A stretch of 64,000 nt of DNA from Bacteroidetes bacterium 43-16 (GCA_001897525.1 MKTB01000017.1:452869-516868); one strand, 5' to 3'; counted from the stretch's first letter, positions 44,901-54,258 are shown. Numbers and translations: made by a program. The notes: a model not told the origin generated them from the letters alone.

Positions 44901-47608
44901 GACAGGATGCGGTCAAAACGTGTTTTGGGCCTGGGGATGTGGATGCGTACCTGCATCTGCCCTTTGATCTCGGTGATGCGCTCATCGGCATACATACCAT
45001 TGGGGTAATCTACCTGGGCATAATTGGTGCGGATGCGGTCATTGGCATCAAAAGCTTTAAGGAGCGGATGCTGTCTTCCCCTGAATAATAAACGGAAAGG
45101 CTGGAGGTAAGTATTGGAATGTATCGGTTTTAAGTTGGCCGCCAGTACGTCTTTCCATTTATAGATATTTTCCCTGGTGAAATTGGTCATCAGGAAAGGA
45201 ACGAAAACACATTCCTCTGCGCCTACCAGTTCCTGGTAGATGGCATAATGGCGCAATACTTCAAAGTACATCATCGTCAGCCCGTGACAGTGGTTATGGT
45301 TGGAGATGACCTCTGTGCTGGCCGAGTAGTTTTGGTTCTCTTTTACCGTGGTCACTACAGATGCATTCATGCCCCTGTAACTTTCCGCATTCTGCATGAT
45401 GGTCTGGCGCAGCCGTTCGCCAAAGAACTGGGAAATGTTGCGGCCGCTGTTTTGTGAGGCGCTGGAGGTGGCATTGGAGTAGCCTCCTGCAACGCCCAGG
45501 GATGCCCCGAAAGGACCATAGGAGGCACTGGCTCCCAGGCCCGCGCTCACGCCCGATGTTTCAGCAGAGCTTCTTCCCGACATGGACTCGTTGACCAGGC
45601 CGCTGATCTGGTCGGTAATGGAACGATCATTGAGCAGGTCGGCAGATAAACGTTCCGATTGTGTGATGCCCTGCGTTTCTGCACCCAAGAGGCTCCTGTT
45701 GCTGTCAAAAACAACGATCTGCTTCTTCTGGCCCGGTGCTAAGGGTAAGGAGTATAATAATTCGCCTAAAGAATACCCGTCTGCTTTAAACTTGGATTTA
45801 TAATGCAGGATATGCCCGGTGGCTATGCTTACGGATTGATAAAAGGAGAGGTTCTCTTTGGCATCCGGGGCATCCTGCCACATGATAGGGTTTTCCAGTC
45901 CTATGGGCTGGCGCTGGACCAGGGAATTGCCCCCGCTTAGTTTAAACTCAAAATTACCATTTCCGGTACTGTTTTTTTCCAATACATAGTTGGCCACATC
46001 AGGATCAGAGATCCTTACAATGGCATGGTAGTTGTATTCCCTCAGGGTCCTGTTGGGTGTGGTGAGGCTCATGCAGGAGCTACCTATGTCCTGGGTATAT
46101 TCATCGGAATTGATCAGGTCTGCCTGGTCCGGTAAGCGATGGGTTTTAGGTGTACTGTGACAGCTGCAGTCTTCATCCCCTTCATGATCATGCGCTTCTA
46201 TGGGGTTATCGCTGATGAGCAGGTACAGGAAATCATCGGCGATGCGCTCTTCGGTGTTTTCGTTTTGTTCTATGGGAATATTGGTGGCATCATTGGGCAG
46301 CGTAGAGATGATGGCCTGGGACTCTGTATATTGCCCGTAAGGGTAAGGCAGGGAAAAGTAGCCGCCATTGTCTGTTTGAGCCGAACCTACGATACGGTAA
46401 ATGGTGTCTCCCTGTTTTTTAGCCTGGATCAGTACGGTCAGGTCTTTTACACTGGCTGAAGACACTGTGCTGATGACCTGGCCCCTTAATTTTTTCTGGG
46501 CGGTGTTAGTGCCGTTATTATTATTGTTGTTGATCGTTCCCGGGCTGAGCAATTGTACCCTTATATGGATATCGTTCAGCGCTTCATCTGAAGGGCTGAA
46601 GTTCTTTAACCACAGTACAGAGCCATCATATCCTTTTACAGTTACGGTGATGGGATTAATGGCATTTTCCTGTATATTAAAGCTAAAGGGTAAAGGCAGG
46701 TTGGCTATATCGGCCTCTGTGCTCAGCGTGCTCCAGTCAAATGTTTTTGTTTTGGTGTCCTGGCCGGTCGCATAACTGATGTTGAGTGTGTAAAAATCCA
46801 GGGTGGACACAGGCAGTTCCTTATCTGTATTGATGGTAAAAGTCCCGCCTGCTTCCAGGCCTTTGAACTGTTCGGGGATCTCTATCGGGAAGTCCAGCAA
46901 GCGGCCCATATCAAATGTTTTCAGGCTTGCTTTTACTCTTTTTACTACTGCATCCAGCATTTCCTTGCTTTTGTCGCCATATTGCGCATAGGCTTTGGTA
47001 TAGACGGTATTGATCATGGTCATCATCTGTTCGTGATACACAGAGCTGTCTATGAAATAGGTATCATCTTTTACACGAATAGCATACAGTAAGATAATGA
47101 AGATCCAATTGCCCAGGATGCCCAGGTTAAGGGTGTCGACCAATTCTGAGTAAACGGCTTTGTTCAGGTAGAGTGCTTCGTAGCCGGGAATGTAATTGGC
47201 TTCGTTCATCTGCCCTCTTTTTTGCAGGTAGAAAAAATCGACAACTTCAAATTCCCGGATGACCTCACCTGCCAAAAGAACTTTTATCTTGTAAGATAGA
47301 TCATCAATATTGACGGCCGGCATACCGGGTATCAGTTGACCGGCCTTGTCCATGAGCTCTGAGAGGTACTCTATCTGTATCAGCTTATCCTTGCTGCCGG
47401 GCAGGCTGACCTGGTAAGTGGCACCTGATACTTCTGTGGTGATATTGAACTCGTCTACCTTTACGCGTTCTATTAGTTTTGAGGCCTTTTCCTTGTCAGA
47501 ACGGATCTCGTGTTTCTTGTATTCAAATACCGGCCCGTTGAAGGTTAAAGGCAGGGGGAACGGCAAAGCACCTTCCAGATATTTTAATGATTTTAAAAGA
47601 ATGGGCAT
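41999..47608 (-). CDS. Giant 1869-aa protein with C-terminal HEILH motif, family unknown
   Basis: 1869 residues, no signal peptide or clear membrane anchor. N-terminal part unassigned; an Asn run (about 359-366) precedes a beta segment resembling carboxypeptidase regulatory domains (KKLRGQVISTVSS...). His/Asp/Cys-rich HDHEGDEDCSCHS at about 475-490. Gly/Ala/Ser-rich stretch about 670-735. Cluster NHNHCHG at about 770. A long helical, Gln/Ala-rich region about 1440-1560. An Ig/PKD-like stretch (about 1580-1650). The C-terminus has HEILHSLLG at 1787-1795 with GDILNHGRER 25 residues later, as in zinc-dependent proteases. Function unknown; large size and modular build suggest a secreted or particle-associated protein. 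Confidence 0.8.
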   Translation of the reverse strand: MPILLKSLKYLEGALPFPLPLTFNGPVFEYKKHEIRSDKEKASKLIERVKVDEFNITTEVSGATYQVSLPGSKDKLIQIEYLSELMDKAGQLIPGMPAVNIDDLSYKIKVLLAGEVIREFEVVDFFYLQKRGQMNEANYIPGYEALYLNKAVYSELVDTLNLGILGNWIFIILLYAIRVKDDTYFIDSSVYHEQMMTMINTVYTKAYAQYGDKSKEMLDAVVKRVKASLKTFDMGRLLDFPIEIPEQFKGLEAGGTFTINTDKELPVSTLDFYTLNISYATGQDTKTKTFDWSTLSTEADIANLPLPFSFNIQENAINPITVTVKGYDGSVLWLKNFSPSDEALNDIHIRVQLLSPGTINNNNNNGTNTAQKKLRGQVISTVSSASVKDLTVLIQAKKQGDTIYRIVGSAQTDNGGYFSLPYPYGQYTESQAIISTLPNDATNIPIEQNENTEERIADDFLYLLISDNPIEAHDHEGDEDCSCHSTPKTHRLPDQADLINSDEYTQDIGSSCMSLTTPNRTLREYNYHAIVRISDPDVANYVLEKNSTGNGNFEFKLSGGNSLVQRQPIGLENPIMWQDAPDAKENLSFYQSVSIATGHILHYKSKFKADGYSLGELLYSLPLAPGQKKQIVVFDSNRSLLGAETQGITQSERLSADLLNDRSITDQISGLVNESMSGRSSAETSGVSAGLGASASYGPFGASLGVAGGYSNATSSASQNSGRNISQFFGERLRQTIMQNAESYRGMNASVVTTVKENQNYSASTEVISNHNHCHGLTMMYFEVLRHYAIYQELVGAEECVFVPFLMTNFTRENIYKWKDVLAANLKPIHSNTYLQPFRLLFRGRQHPLLKAFDANDRIRTNYAQVDYPNGMYADERITEIKGQMQVRIHIPRPKTRFDRILSFPVIKKTVTTQGGVDIAGTIRTNIEDSIVGAVVPCAAKGPSIKYQTNSTEVLTRKAIFDMFMTLDANFETVPPAQCIRVNFNGPIDLFSNFLPIVFHGDATGTPMDFFAGMETERSLWTAYAKILGMSLKELFQYFNGNVVSDWDRIFQENIAPLIADKLIRDNCFSFQPLGQLDLTPQGRYYGGERLMTVQLMGSTSLRRSDIQDLKINYSLPGGLSLNEREAFFNLITLNLETIDIQYSTNFSSNVILRKTLRNDLRDNVPQIPTPLNSDEKRNPRKEDIYLVRQLIEHLNSNMEHYNKVLWKNLDEDRRYMLLDGFTIQIFNEYGNPVAYRSLASVVKNQMMGIAGNALVFPVAAGYRISQSYIIEPGADEANMLKGDELLKQYEPITPMEPFRISVPTKGVYLETVQSACNACEKVYPNSSQDWDKFKADEPTGFMPITAPTPTVTDWKAAFKDFASPMINIQNAPATPEPAAGLSGLSELLGKSGIFTDITGLQGNQQNAIRTYLSNNENAKAFAEMAKGLAMQQHNTQNANSIAQSLDNARESGAITPDQHRSLTQQHLEQQIDGGETRRTQSAAEREQSRPSLSEAAVEAAAEGKNVSAQRIDPDGSTESLVIGNALEDSTAARISLLNNGADLRAFEPASDAKTGVINMGVNVVGISNPTILWENISGTNVSFGTANAATTNISGIIPGIHQVKVSATSNGVSPTVSRHINFTISVPQFVRITEDSAAFDAALNTYHVVHLKNAIVAEMRDTCNTILRRVNVRTIWQLAGLNETMPTHLPANMITSLVVKNIDASRPSLLGATGLSSAGAGPTVFNDLIEVYPGAYATNNPGSTLELDTQTIALINELTNATTSNPAMEALAVKMLGRLIGETTAHEILHSLLGSTISPDGHNSPSISGDILNHGRERTFTQRTGMVNTVMTSPMDPADFTDNGLNTINRLQTANQNRINTLFPVNPA

Positions 47609-47614
47609 ATTTTA

Positions 47615-47797
47615 TTATTTTGAGAGATGAATGGAATAATTTATTCTGGAGCAATTTATAGTGTCTGAGTAGGTGACCTGGAGCGTGAAAGGTTGCGTGG
47701 AGGAATAATTACAAGATCGGGCCGGACACGATGTGCTGAACTGGGAATGGATAAGGCTTATATTGGTGGGGGGTAATTGCCTGTTAATTACCTGCAA
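47615..47797 (-). CDS. Possible small Cys-rich ORF upstream of giant gene
   Basis: 60 residues, ending 6 bases before the giant gene start on the same strand. Contains TSCPARSCNYSSTQP and FTLQVTYSDT. No family. The tight spacing suggests an upstream gene, but the composition may be chance; I hold it as doubtful. Confidence 0.2.
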   Translation of the reverse strand: MQVINRQLPPTNISLIHSQFSTSCPARSCNYSSTQPFTLQVTYSDTINCSRINYSIHLSK

Positions 47798-48062
47798 GTT
47801 CTTTCTTTATTTTCCCTGATTGGAGTGTGATATGGCTTTCTGTAGCAACAATTATGTTGTTGTTTTGTCTTTAGTTATATTTTGTAATATATTGGTTATT
47901 ATTGTTTTGTGTTTATTTTGCCTGCTATATTTTACTCCTGGTTCAGGGTGTTTTAATTTGAGGGTTTTTCCCATTTGAGCAGAAAAATAAAAGCATGTCC
48001 CGGTAGATAAAGCAATGCTGTAACTTTGCAGTCTTAAGAACAATATTTCCAGGATCGGCTTT
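47798..48062. other. Intergenic, divergent promoters region
   Basis: AT-rich gap between the giant gene and truncated haemoglobin. A TAACTTTG -7-like element at 48021-48028 could drive the haemoglobin gene. Nothing else seen. Confidence 0.4.
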
Positions 48063-48446
48063 ATGGAACAGCAAATAGAAGAACAGTCACTTTATGAGAG
48101 AATCGGCGGCGCAACAGCTTTAACCGCTTTATTAGACAGGTTTTACGATTTAGTGTATGCGCATGAGCGGATCAGGCGACTGTTTACCGGTGATAAGGAA
48201 CTGATCAAGCATAAGCAGCAGCTTTTCCTGACCCAGTTCCTGGGTGGGCCTGCTGCCTACACCGAAGCATACGGGCATCCGAGAATGCGCGCTCGGCATA
48301 TGCCGCACCAGATCAGCCAGGAAGATGCCATGGGCTGGCTGGAATGTATGGCCGGGGCCATTAAAGAGCTGCCGATTACAGAAGCTTTAAAGGATGAACT
48401 TTTCGACCGTTTTCCCAGAACGGCATTCTTCATGGTAAATAGTTGA
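48063..48446 (+). CDS. Truncated haemoglobin, group II (trHbO type)
   Basis: 127 residues, two-over-two globin fold. LYERIGGATALTALLDRFYDLV and RRLFTGDKELIKHKQQLFLTQFLGGPAAYTEAYGHPRMRARHMPHQI match group II truncated haemoglobins, with the proximal His in the GHPRMRARH segment. They bind O2 or NO. It is preceded by a -7-like TAACTTTG. Confidence 0.88.
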   Translation: MEQQIEEQSLYERIGGATALTALLDRFYDLVYAHERIRRLFTGDKELIKHKQQLFLTQFLGGPAAYTEAYGHPRMRARHMPHQISQEDAMGWLECMAGAIKELPITEALKDELFDRFPRTAFFMVNS

Positions 48447-48583
48447 TGCTATTTGGATTATATCCCGGAAAAAAAATCTGTAGTGTATTAAACCAGCCCT
48501 TAAAAATCATATCTATGGCTTAAGCAGATGAGCGCAGCCTGCACGATGCGCTTATTGCATTTCATCTTACTATAGCATTATTT

Positions 48584-49015
48584 ATGAAGAGCATTTTATT
48601 TTTATGGGCAGCTTGTTTATTGATGATGAGCTTTCCTGCCCTGGCCCAGAAAGTTGAACTTAAAAAAGGCAAAGTGATCGTCGACAAGCAGGAACGTTTC
48701 CAGTTTGAGCGGAGGTTATTCAACAGTGAATTTGTATTGCGGACTTTACAGGAGGGTGATGAGCTGTTAAGCATCATCCGGAACGATAATGGCACTGATC
48801 ATTATTGGGAGGATGATTTTATCCAGATCGTGTTTCCTGGATCACAGGTAAGCCTAATCTCTTACCGGCTTAAGGATTTGTCTTATGCCAGGCTATTGAA
48901 CATGATTGTCCGCGACCAGGTGATCAGCAGGGATGGGCGTATTGATGAAGAAAAACTAAGGGTGTTTTTTCTTAAGTATGATGATAGCCCTGCCCCGCCT
49001 TTTATGGCTTATTAA
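48584..49015 (+). CDS. Secreted protein of unknown function
   Basis: 143 residues with a clear signal peptide (MKSILFLWAACLLMMSFPALAQ). Mature part about 122 residues, rich in charged residues with an Asp/Arg alternation (IVRDQVISRDGRIDEEKLRV). No recognised family. Located between the haemoglobin gene and the exported gliding-type protein. Confidence 0.6.
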   Translation: MKSILFLWAACLLMMSFPALAQKVELKKGKVIVDKQERFQFERRLFNSEFVLRTLQEGDELLSIIRNDNGTDHYWEDDFIQIVFPGSQVSLISYRLKDLSYARLLNMIVRDQVISRDGRIDEEKLRVFFLKYDDSPAPPFMAY

Positions 49016-49177
49016 TCATTGGATTATGAGGGTTTATAATGGATTTATCTACTGCCTGATAACAACTATTTGGTGCTGAGGCCTAAAAAAAATACATTTT
49101 TGGGTAACAGTTGTTATATTTTATGAATTTTATAGAATATTTTTACCATCTTTAAATGTTTGTTATCATTTCGCAGT

Positions 49178-51319
49178 ATGAAGAGATTCTTTTTTTGCAC
49201 CCTATTATTTTTATATTCTTTACATTCCTCTGCTCAGCTTACCTGTAATGGTTATTGGGGCCCCTTCCTCGTGAACCAGACCTTCGGGCAGGGTAATGCG
49301 ACGGACAACTGGTATGGCCCGCTGGCCACCTATGCACCGGGAGCCAGTACCTCCACGACTTTTGTGGGCACTGCAGGCCCTCCGGGTGGCATGATGTCTG
49401 ACGGACTGTCCGGACTGGTAAAAAACAGCTCAGCGCCGGGTACCGGCCAGGGGATCAACTGGGTGAGCGCTACTGACCATACCGGGGATGCCAATGGGCT
49501 GATGCTCCTGGTTAATGCTCCTTCTACAGCGGCTACGGTATTTTTTGAATATACAATGGATAATCTTTGCCCCAATACAACATTGAGGCTGGGTGTTTGG
49601 GTACTTAATGTAAACTCTGCCAATGTAATTACCAATGCCTGTGGTGTCAATACACAATACCCCAACCTGACATTAAGAGTAGTTGACCCTGTTACCAATG
49701 CAGTACTCGCCCTGGCCAATACCGGTAATGTACCTATTGATACCAGCTGGCACCAGTTCTTTGTAACCTTCAATAATGCTAACAATACTTCTGTAAAACT
49801 CCAGGTGGTTAATAATTCTGTAGGCTCCGGTTGTGGTAATGACCTTGCATTAGATGATATTACTGTTCAGGCCTGTATCCCCGTGTCACAGGTATTACCT
49901 AAACTGGATACCTTGACCTGTTCAAATACTACCCTGGATTTTGTGGCAAATGTGATCAACAGCCCTTACAGTCCTGCAGAATACCAATGGCAGTACAGTA
50001 CAGATGGTGGCGCTACTTGGCAAAACCAGGGATTGCCTTCTGCCAGTCCTAACTATTCGTTTAGCACTACGGGTCTGCCCCTGGGTGAATACCTGATCCG
50101 TTATATTACCGGCTCTGCCGGTACTACGGGGAATATTAACTGTACTTCCACCAGTGATACCTCCAGGGTGGTGGTAGATTCTATCCCGCTTATAGAAATG
50201 TTTGAAACCATTTGCTCCGGTCAATCGATTCCTTTTTTTGGCAGGACACTTACCGAATCCGGTATATATGATACCATCATTCCTTCCTCAGGTATGCGCT
50301 GTGATTCTATGTTCCGGATGGAACTGGTAGTGGTGCCTACCCCACAACAGATTATGATGCCGGACTCGCTCATTGCCTGCCAGTACGACTCTGTTCCGCT
50401 GCAGTCCAATACTTTACCACCCAATAACAGTTATACTTATCAATGGACCCCGTCCACCAATCTGAATGCAGATACGGACCCGAATGTATGGTTCTTTGCA
50501 GATGCTTCGCGCAGGTACGTGCTGCGGGTGACCAATACGGTGAATAATGTGCCTTGTAGCTTAACCGATACAGTAGATGTGATCGTTAACCCCGGTGATT
50601 TCCTCGAAGTGCCGCAAAATGATTTTGCGATCTGTCCCGGAGATTCCGTTCAATTGTCGGTAAGCGGTGCCAATACTTACCTGTGGACACCAGCCAGGGG
50701 CTTAAGCAGCCCGGTAATCGCTAATCCTGTGGCCAGGCCAGAAGTGACTACGACTTATGAACTGGTGGGTACCAGTGTAAAAGGTTGTACCGATACGCAG
50801 CTGGTCAATATTACCGTGCATCCTGCTGCGGTGCTGCAATTGCCGGAAGTCGTGAACCTGTATCCCGGAGAGGTTTACTACCTGGAGCCCGGTACCAATG
50901 CCGTGTTCTTCCATTGGTTCCCTAATTCGGGGATCAATGATGTGGCAATCAGTAATCCGCGCTTTAATCCTGCTGTAGATACGCGCTACTTCGTGACGGC
51001 AAAAACAGATTTCGGTTGTGCCATCAGTGATTCATTTGACATTCGTGTAAAAGAGACGGTGCTGGATATGCCTAATGCTTTTAATCCCAATTATGAGGAA
51101 TATAAAGTGAGTATAAGAGGCATTGCGACTTTAGAGTCATTTGAGATCTATAACCGCTGGGGGCAAAAGGTATTTGAAACAAAAGATATCCGCCAGGGCT
51201 GGAATGGTACCTTAAAAGGTACGCCTCAGCCAACCGGAGTATACGTGTACCAGATAAAAGCGACTACCACAGAAGGTAAGGCCTTTAAACAATCGGGTAA
51301 TGTGACCTTATTGAGATAA
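49178..51319 (+). CDS. T9SS type B exported protein (gliding C-terminal domain)
   Basis: About 713 residues. I choose the ATG at 49178, which opens a signal peptide (MKRFFFCTLLFLYSLHSSAQ); the frame extends six codons upstream only via TTG. The N-terminal half (about 20-240) is a jelly-roll-like domain, and repeated Ig/PKD-like parts follow. The C-terminal 80 or so residues match the gliding-motility-associated CTD (YNRWGQKVFET, NGTLKGTPQPTGVYVYQI). This is the type B signal for type IX secretion and surface attachment. Ends before a 34-bp palindrome. Confidence 0.9.
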   Translation: MKRFFFCTLLFLYSLHSSAQLTCNGYWGPFLVNQTFGQGNATDNWYGPLATYAPGASTSTTFVGTAGPPGGMMSDGLSGLVKNSSAPGTGQGINWVSATDHTGDANGLMLLVNAPSTAATVFFEYTMDNLCPNTTLRLGVWVLNVNSANVITNACGVNTQYPNLTLRVVDPVTNAVLALANTGNVPIDTSWHQFFVTFNNANNTSVKLQVVNNSVGSGCGNDLALDDITVQACIPVSQVLPKLDTLTCSNTTLDFVANVINSPYSPAEYQWQYSTDGGATWQNQGLPSASPNYSFSTTGLPLGEYLIRYITGSAGTTGNINCTSTSDTSRVVVDSIPLIEMFETICSGQSIPFFGRTLTESGIYDTIIPSSGMRCDSMFRMELVVVPTPQQIMMPDSLIACQYDSVPLQSNTLPPNNSYTYQWTPSTNLNADTDPNVWFFADASRRYVLRVTNTVNNVPCSLTDTVDVIVNPGDFLEVPQNDFAICPGDSVQLSVSGANTYLWTPARGLSSPVIANPVARPEVTTTYELVGTSVKGCTDTQLVNITVHPAAVLQLPEVVNLYPGEVYYLEPGTNAVFFHWFPNSGINDVAISNPRFNPAVDTRYFVTAKTDFGCAISDSFDIRVKETVLDMPNAFNPNYEEYKVSIRGIATLESFEIYNRWGQKVFETKDIRQGWNGTLKGTPQPTGVYVYQIKATTTEGKAFKQSGNVTLLR

Positions 51320-51341
51320 TAAAAAGCCCGTAATCATATAA

Positions 51342-51375
51342 AAAATAAGCTCCGGATATATCCGGAGCTTATTTT
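51342..51375. terminator. 34-bp perfect palindrome, bidirectional terminator
   Basis: AAAATAAGCTCCGGATA followed immediately by its reverse complement, with no loop bases. It lies between the convergent T9SS protein and mdh genes and has A/T runs at both ends. Confidence 0.8.
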
Positions 51376-51391
51376 ATGTATTTTGATGACT

Positions 51392-52321
51392 TTAAACCGT
51401 TTTTAATACCTCATTCATTTTACGCACTGCGGCAGCACTTTCATTAAACATGCGCTGCTCCTCGGCATTCAGCTTAAGGTCAATGATCTCTTCCCAGCCG
51501 TAGCGGCCCAGTACTACGGGCACGCCGATACAAATATCCCCTTGTCCGTATTCTCCTTCCAGGTACACCGAGCAGGGAAAGATCTTTTTCTTATTCCGGA
51601 CAATAGATTCCAGCACCATAGTGGCTGCAGCCCCGGGGGCATACCAAGCAGAGGTGCCCAGCAACTTGGTTAAAGTGGCTCCGCCTACCATAGTTTCCTG
51701 GATCACTTTGTCCAGTTCTTCACGGGTAAGTACATCTGTAATAGGAAGATTGTTTAAGGTCGTCAGGCGTGTGAGTGGGATCATGGTCGTATCCCCATGT
51801 CCGCCGATCACTGTGGCCTGCAGGTCATTCTGAGAGCATTTCAGCAGTTTTTGCAGGTTCGTTTTAAACCTTGCAGAGTCCAAAGCTCCGCCCATACCTA
51901 TGACGCGCTTCTTGGGCAGCCCGGTAGATTTCAATACATGATAGGTCATGGTATCCATAGGATTGGCCACGACGACTAAAATGGTATCGGGAGAGTATTT
52001 CAGGATATTATCGGCTACTGTTTTCACAATACCTGCATTAGTACCGATGAGGTCTTCCCGGGTCATGCCGGGTTTACGGGGAATGCCCGCAGTGATCACA
52101 ACAATGTCGGAATGCTCTGTCGCCTGGTAGTCCCCGGTAGTGCCGGAGATATTCACGTCAAAACCCAACAGAGAAGAGCATTGTAAGAGGTCTAAGGCTT
52201 TGCCTTCTGCTACCCCTTCGACAATATCAACAATTACCAGTTCATCACAGATCTCTTTCCGCACAATATTATCTGCACAGGTAGCACCTACTGCCCCTGC
52301 ACCCACTACGGTTACTTTCAT
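51392..52321 (-). CDS. mdh: Malate dehydrogenase
   Basis: 309 residues, lactate-dehydrogenase-like MDH group. NAD-binding VVGAGAVGATCADNI, catalytic His in IGGHGDTTMIP, substrate Arg residues in GIPRKPGMTRED, and D in VIVDIVEG binding NAD ribose. It interconverts malate and oxaloacetate in the citric acid cycle. No operon partner. Confidence 0.95.
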   Translation of the reverse strand: MKVTVVGAGAVGATCADNIVRKEICDELVIVDIVEGVAEGKALDLLQCSSLLGFDVNISGTTGDYQATEHSDIVVITAGIPRKPGMTREDLIGTNAGIVKTVADNILKYSPDTILVVVANPMDTMTYHVLKSTGLPKKRVIGMGGALDSARFKTNLQKLLKCSQNDLQATVIGGHGDTTMIPLTRLTTLNNLPITDVLTREELDKVIQETMVGGATLTKLLGTSAWYAPGAAATMVLESIVRNKKKIFPCSVYLEGEYGQGDICIGVPVVLGRYGWEEIIDLKLNAEEQRMFNESAAAVRKMNEVLKTV

Positions 52322-52381
52322 GTTACAGAACGATTTAGTTATTGCAATTTATTCAATAATCCTGAAGTTTGATAGCCTTTT

Positions 52382-52480
52382 TTAATGGTTAATTATCAAT
52401 TATTGATTGTTAATGTGCAACATGATTAATCACCCCATCACTAATCACCTATAATTTACCATCAACCATTAATAACTCCA
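52382..52480. repeat. TTAAT/ATCACC short dispersed repeats
   Basis: Tandem-like words GGTTAATTATCAATTATTG and TCACCCCATCACTAATCACC, of the same kind as around 20371, 20581 and 32980. It leads into palindrome copy 6. Confidence 0.5.
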
Positions 52481-52513
52481 AAACCTATAAGGTTTCAAAA
52501 ACCTTATAGGTTT
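52481..52513. repeat. RAYT-type palindrome, copy 6
   Basis: Arms AAACCTATAAGGTTT / AAACCTTATAGGTTT with a CAA loop, directly downstream of the radical SAM gene (minus strand). Confidence 0.85.
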
Positions 52514-52519
52514 GATCCA

Positions 52520-54181
52520 CTAAAGCAGTGCTTCATATTCCTGCAATACCCTGCCGGCATGTACCCCGTCAAACTGCACGATCATGAGGTCTTCCTCCGG
52601 TGTAATGATGCCTAAATCGAGATACTGTATCACATTGAAATGCACCGGGTAGATGGCATAACGGTATTTATGGTGGTTGAGGCCCAGTTGTTCAATCTTT
52701 TCAAAACGGGCCACTTTATCTATTTCAAGCAGGAAGAGGTCCTGTGGTTTTACCTTGTAAAAAGTATAATAGTCCAGGGCCAGTAATTCCAGTAAAACCG
52801 GGTCGTCGAAATGGTCTTTAAAATAGGCAAAGGCCACTTCATAAACCTGCTTCAGCGTGTATTTATGGAAAGGATACAGCGCACCGAAGCTTTTACCAAG
52901 TCCCATAAGGGCATCGAATATGCTGTAATTTTCGCTCAGGTATTTTAAAGCATGAAAAGCACGTTTTTTATTCCAGTAGATCTCCAGAGCATGCTCTGCA
53001 AGCGTAATATGGTACAGGTCCTCTTCGCTTAGGAATTTGCTCCTGATGATCTGGTAAGGCGGTTCGGGATCAAATACATAATCATATTGTTCATATTTTT
53101 CCCTTACCGGTGTACCTTTCAGGAACTTGAGGAAGCCCAGTTGCAGTTCCGGCGGATGCAATTTGAAGGTTTGCTCAAAGCTATATTTCAGGTCTTCTAA
53201 ATATTCAAGCGGCAAGCCTACGATCAGGTCGAGGTGCATCTCTATCTTATCATCCAGCTGTTTGATCACAGAGGCCGTTTTGTCAAAGTTCTGCTTCCTG
53301 CTCACGGCCAGGTTACTTTCCTTATTCACCGTCTGTATACCGATCTCGAAGCGGAACAGGTTTTTAGGTACTTTTTCGTTGACAAACTTGATAATATCCG
53401 GGTGGACGATATCAGCGGTTATCTCAAACTGGAAAACATTTTCTTTGCGGTAGTGTTCCAGGATGAAGCCAAAAAGATCAATGGTGAAATCCTTTTTGAT
53501 ATTAAAGGTCCGGTCCAGGAATTTAATGGTCCGGCCATGTTGCATCAGGTAATGTAAATTGGTTTTGATAGTGTCCATGGGCAGGTAACGCACCTTATTG
53601 TCCAGGCTGGCCAGGCAAAACTCACATTTATAAGGACAACCCCTGCTGGTCTCAATATAGCAAACTTTGTTGTGCAATTCTTCTACAGGGTCGTATTGAT
53701 AAGGATTTCTATCTGCCAGCAGGGCCACGTCAAATTGTACCTGCTGTTTGTTGTAATGGATCTGCCCTTCTGATTTGGATACCAGGTTGGCCACATGGCT
53801 CACATCCGGGTAATTGCTGATAAATTGTTCAAAAGGTATTTCTCCCTCCCCGATAATGAGGTAGTCTACATGATCATTGGCAATCACCGGCTCCCATTCA
53901 TAGCTTACTTCCGGGCCGCCCAGCAATACTTTAGTGGCCGGGTTCAGCGATTTGATGGCTTTTGCTACCGCTAAAGTCTGGGTAATGTTCCAGATATAGC
54001 AGCTAAAGCACACAACATCATAGGCAATGCATGCTTTCGCTACATCCAGCGGATCATTCTTAATGGTAAACTCACAAAAATCCAGGTCCCCTTTCTCCCG
54101 GTTCAGATCATATAAAATACGAATAGCCAGGTTAAGGTGAATATATTTTGCATTAAGGGTCGTGAGTAATATCTTGGGCAT
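52520..54181 (-). CDS. B12-binding-domain radical SAM protein (DUF4080 type)
   Basis: 553 residues. N-terminal cobalamin-binding-like domain (about 1-140; LLTTLNAKYIHLNLAIRIL, LLGGPEVSYE), then a radical SAM domain with the Fe-S motif SRGCPYKCEFC (about residues 180-190). The C-terminal region (about 370-553) resembles DUF4080 with KYRYAIYPVHFNV. The substrate is unknown; the family includes BchE-like anaerobic methylases and cyclases. Confidence 0.85.
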   Translation of the reverse strand: MPKILLTTLNAKYIHLNLAIRILYDLNREKGDLDFCEFTIKNDPLDVAKACIAYDVVCFSCYIWNITQTLAVAKAIKSLNPATKVLLGGPEVSYEWEPVIANDHVDYLIIGEGEIPFEQFISNYPDVSHVANLVSKSEGQIHYNKQQVQFDVALLADRNPYQYDPVEELHNKVCYIETSRGCPYKCEFCLASLDNKVRYLPMDTIKTNLHYLMQHGRTIKFLDRTFNIKKDFTIDLFGFILEHYRKENVFQFEITADIVHPDIIKFVNEKVPKNLFRFEIGIQTVNKESNLAVSRKQNFDKTASVIKQLDDKIEMHLDLIVGLPLEYLEDLKYSFEQTFKLHPPELQLGFLKFLKGTPVREKYEQYDYVFDPEPPYQIIRSKFLSEEDLYHITLAEHALEIYWNKKRAFHALKYLSENYSIFDALMGLGKSFGALYPFHKYTLKQVYEVAFAYFKDHFDDPVLLELLALDYYTFYKVKPQDLFLLEIDKVARFEKIEQLGLNHHKYRYAIYPVHFNVIQYLDLGIITPEEDLMIVQFDGVHAGRVLQEYEALL

Positions 54182-54233
54182 GGAGCAAAAATAGGAACAT
54201 CCGGTGACAATTATTCCCGGTATATAGATTAAT

Positions 54234-54258
54234 AAAAAAAGCCGGCTTTTGCCGGCTT
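54234..54258 (-). terminator. Terminator for outer-membrane barrel gene
   Basis: AAGCCGGC-TTTT-GCCGGCTT; on the minus strand the stem is followed by a T-run (the A-run at 54234-54240). Ends the gene at 54288-54992. Confidence 0.8.

Noticed and set aside
49160-49178. TTG start for the T9SS protein
   Set aside because: The ATG at 49178 opens a proper signal peptide; the extension does not.
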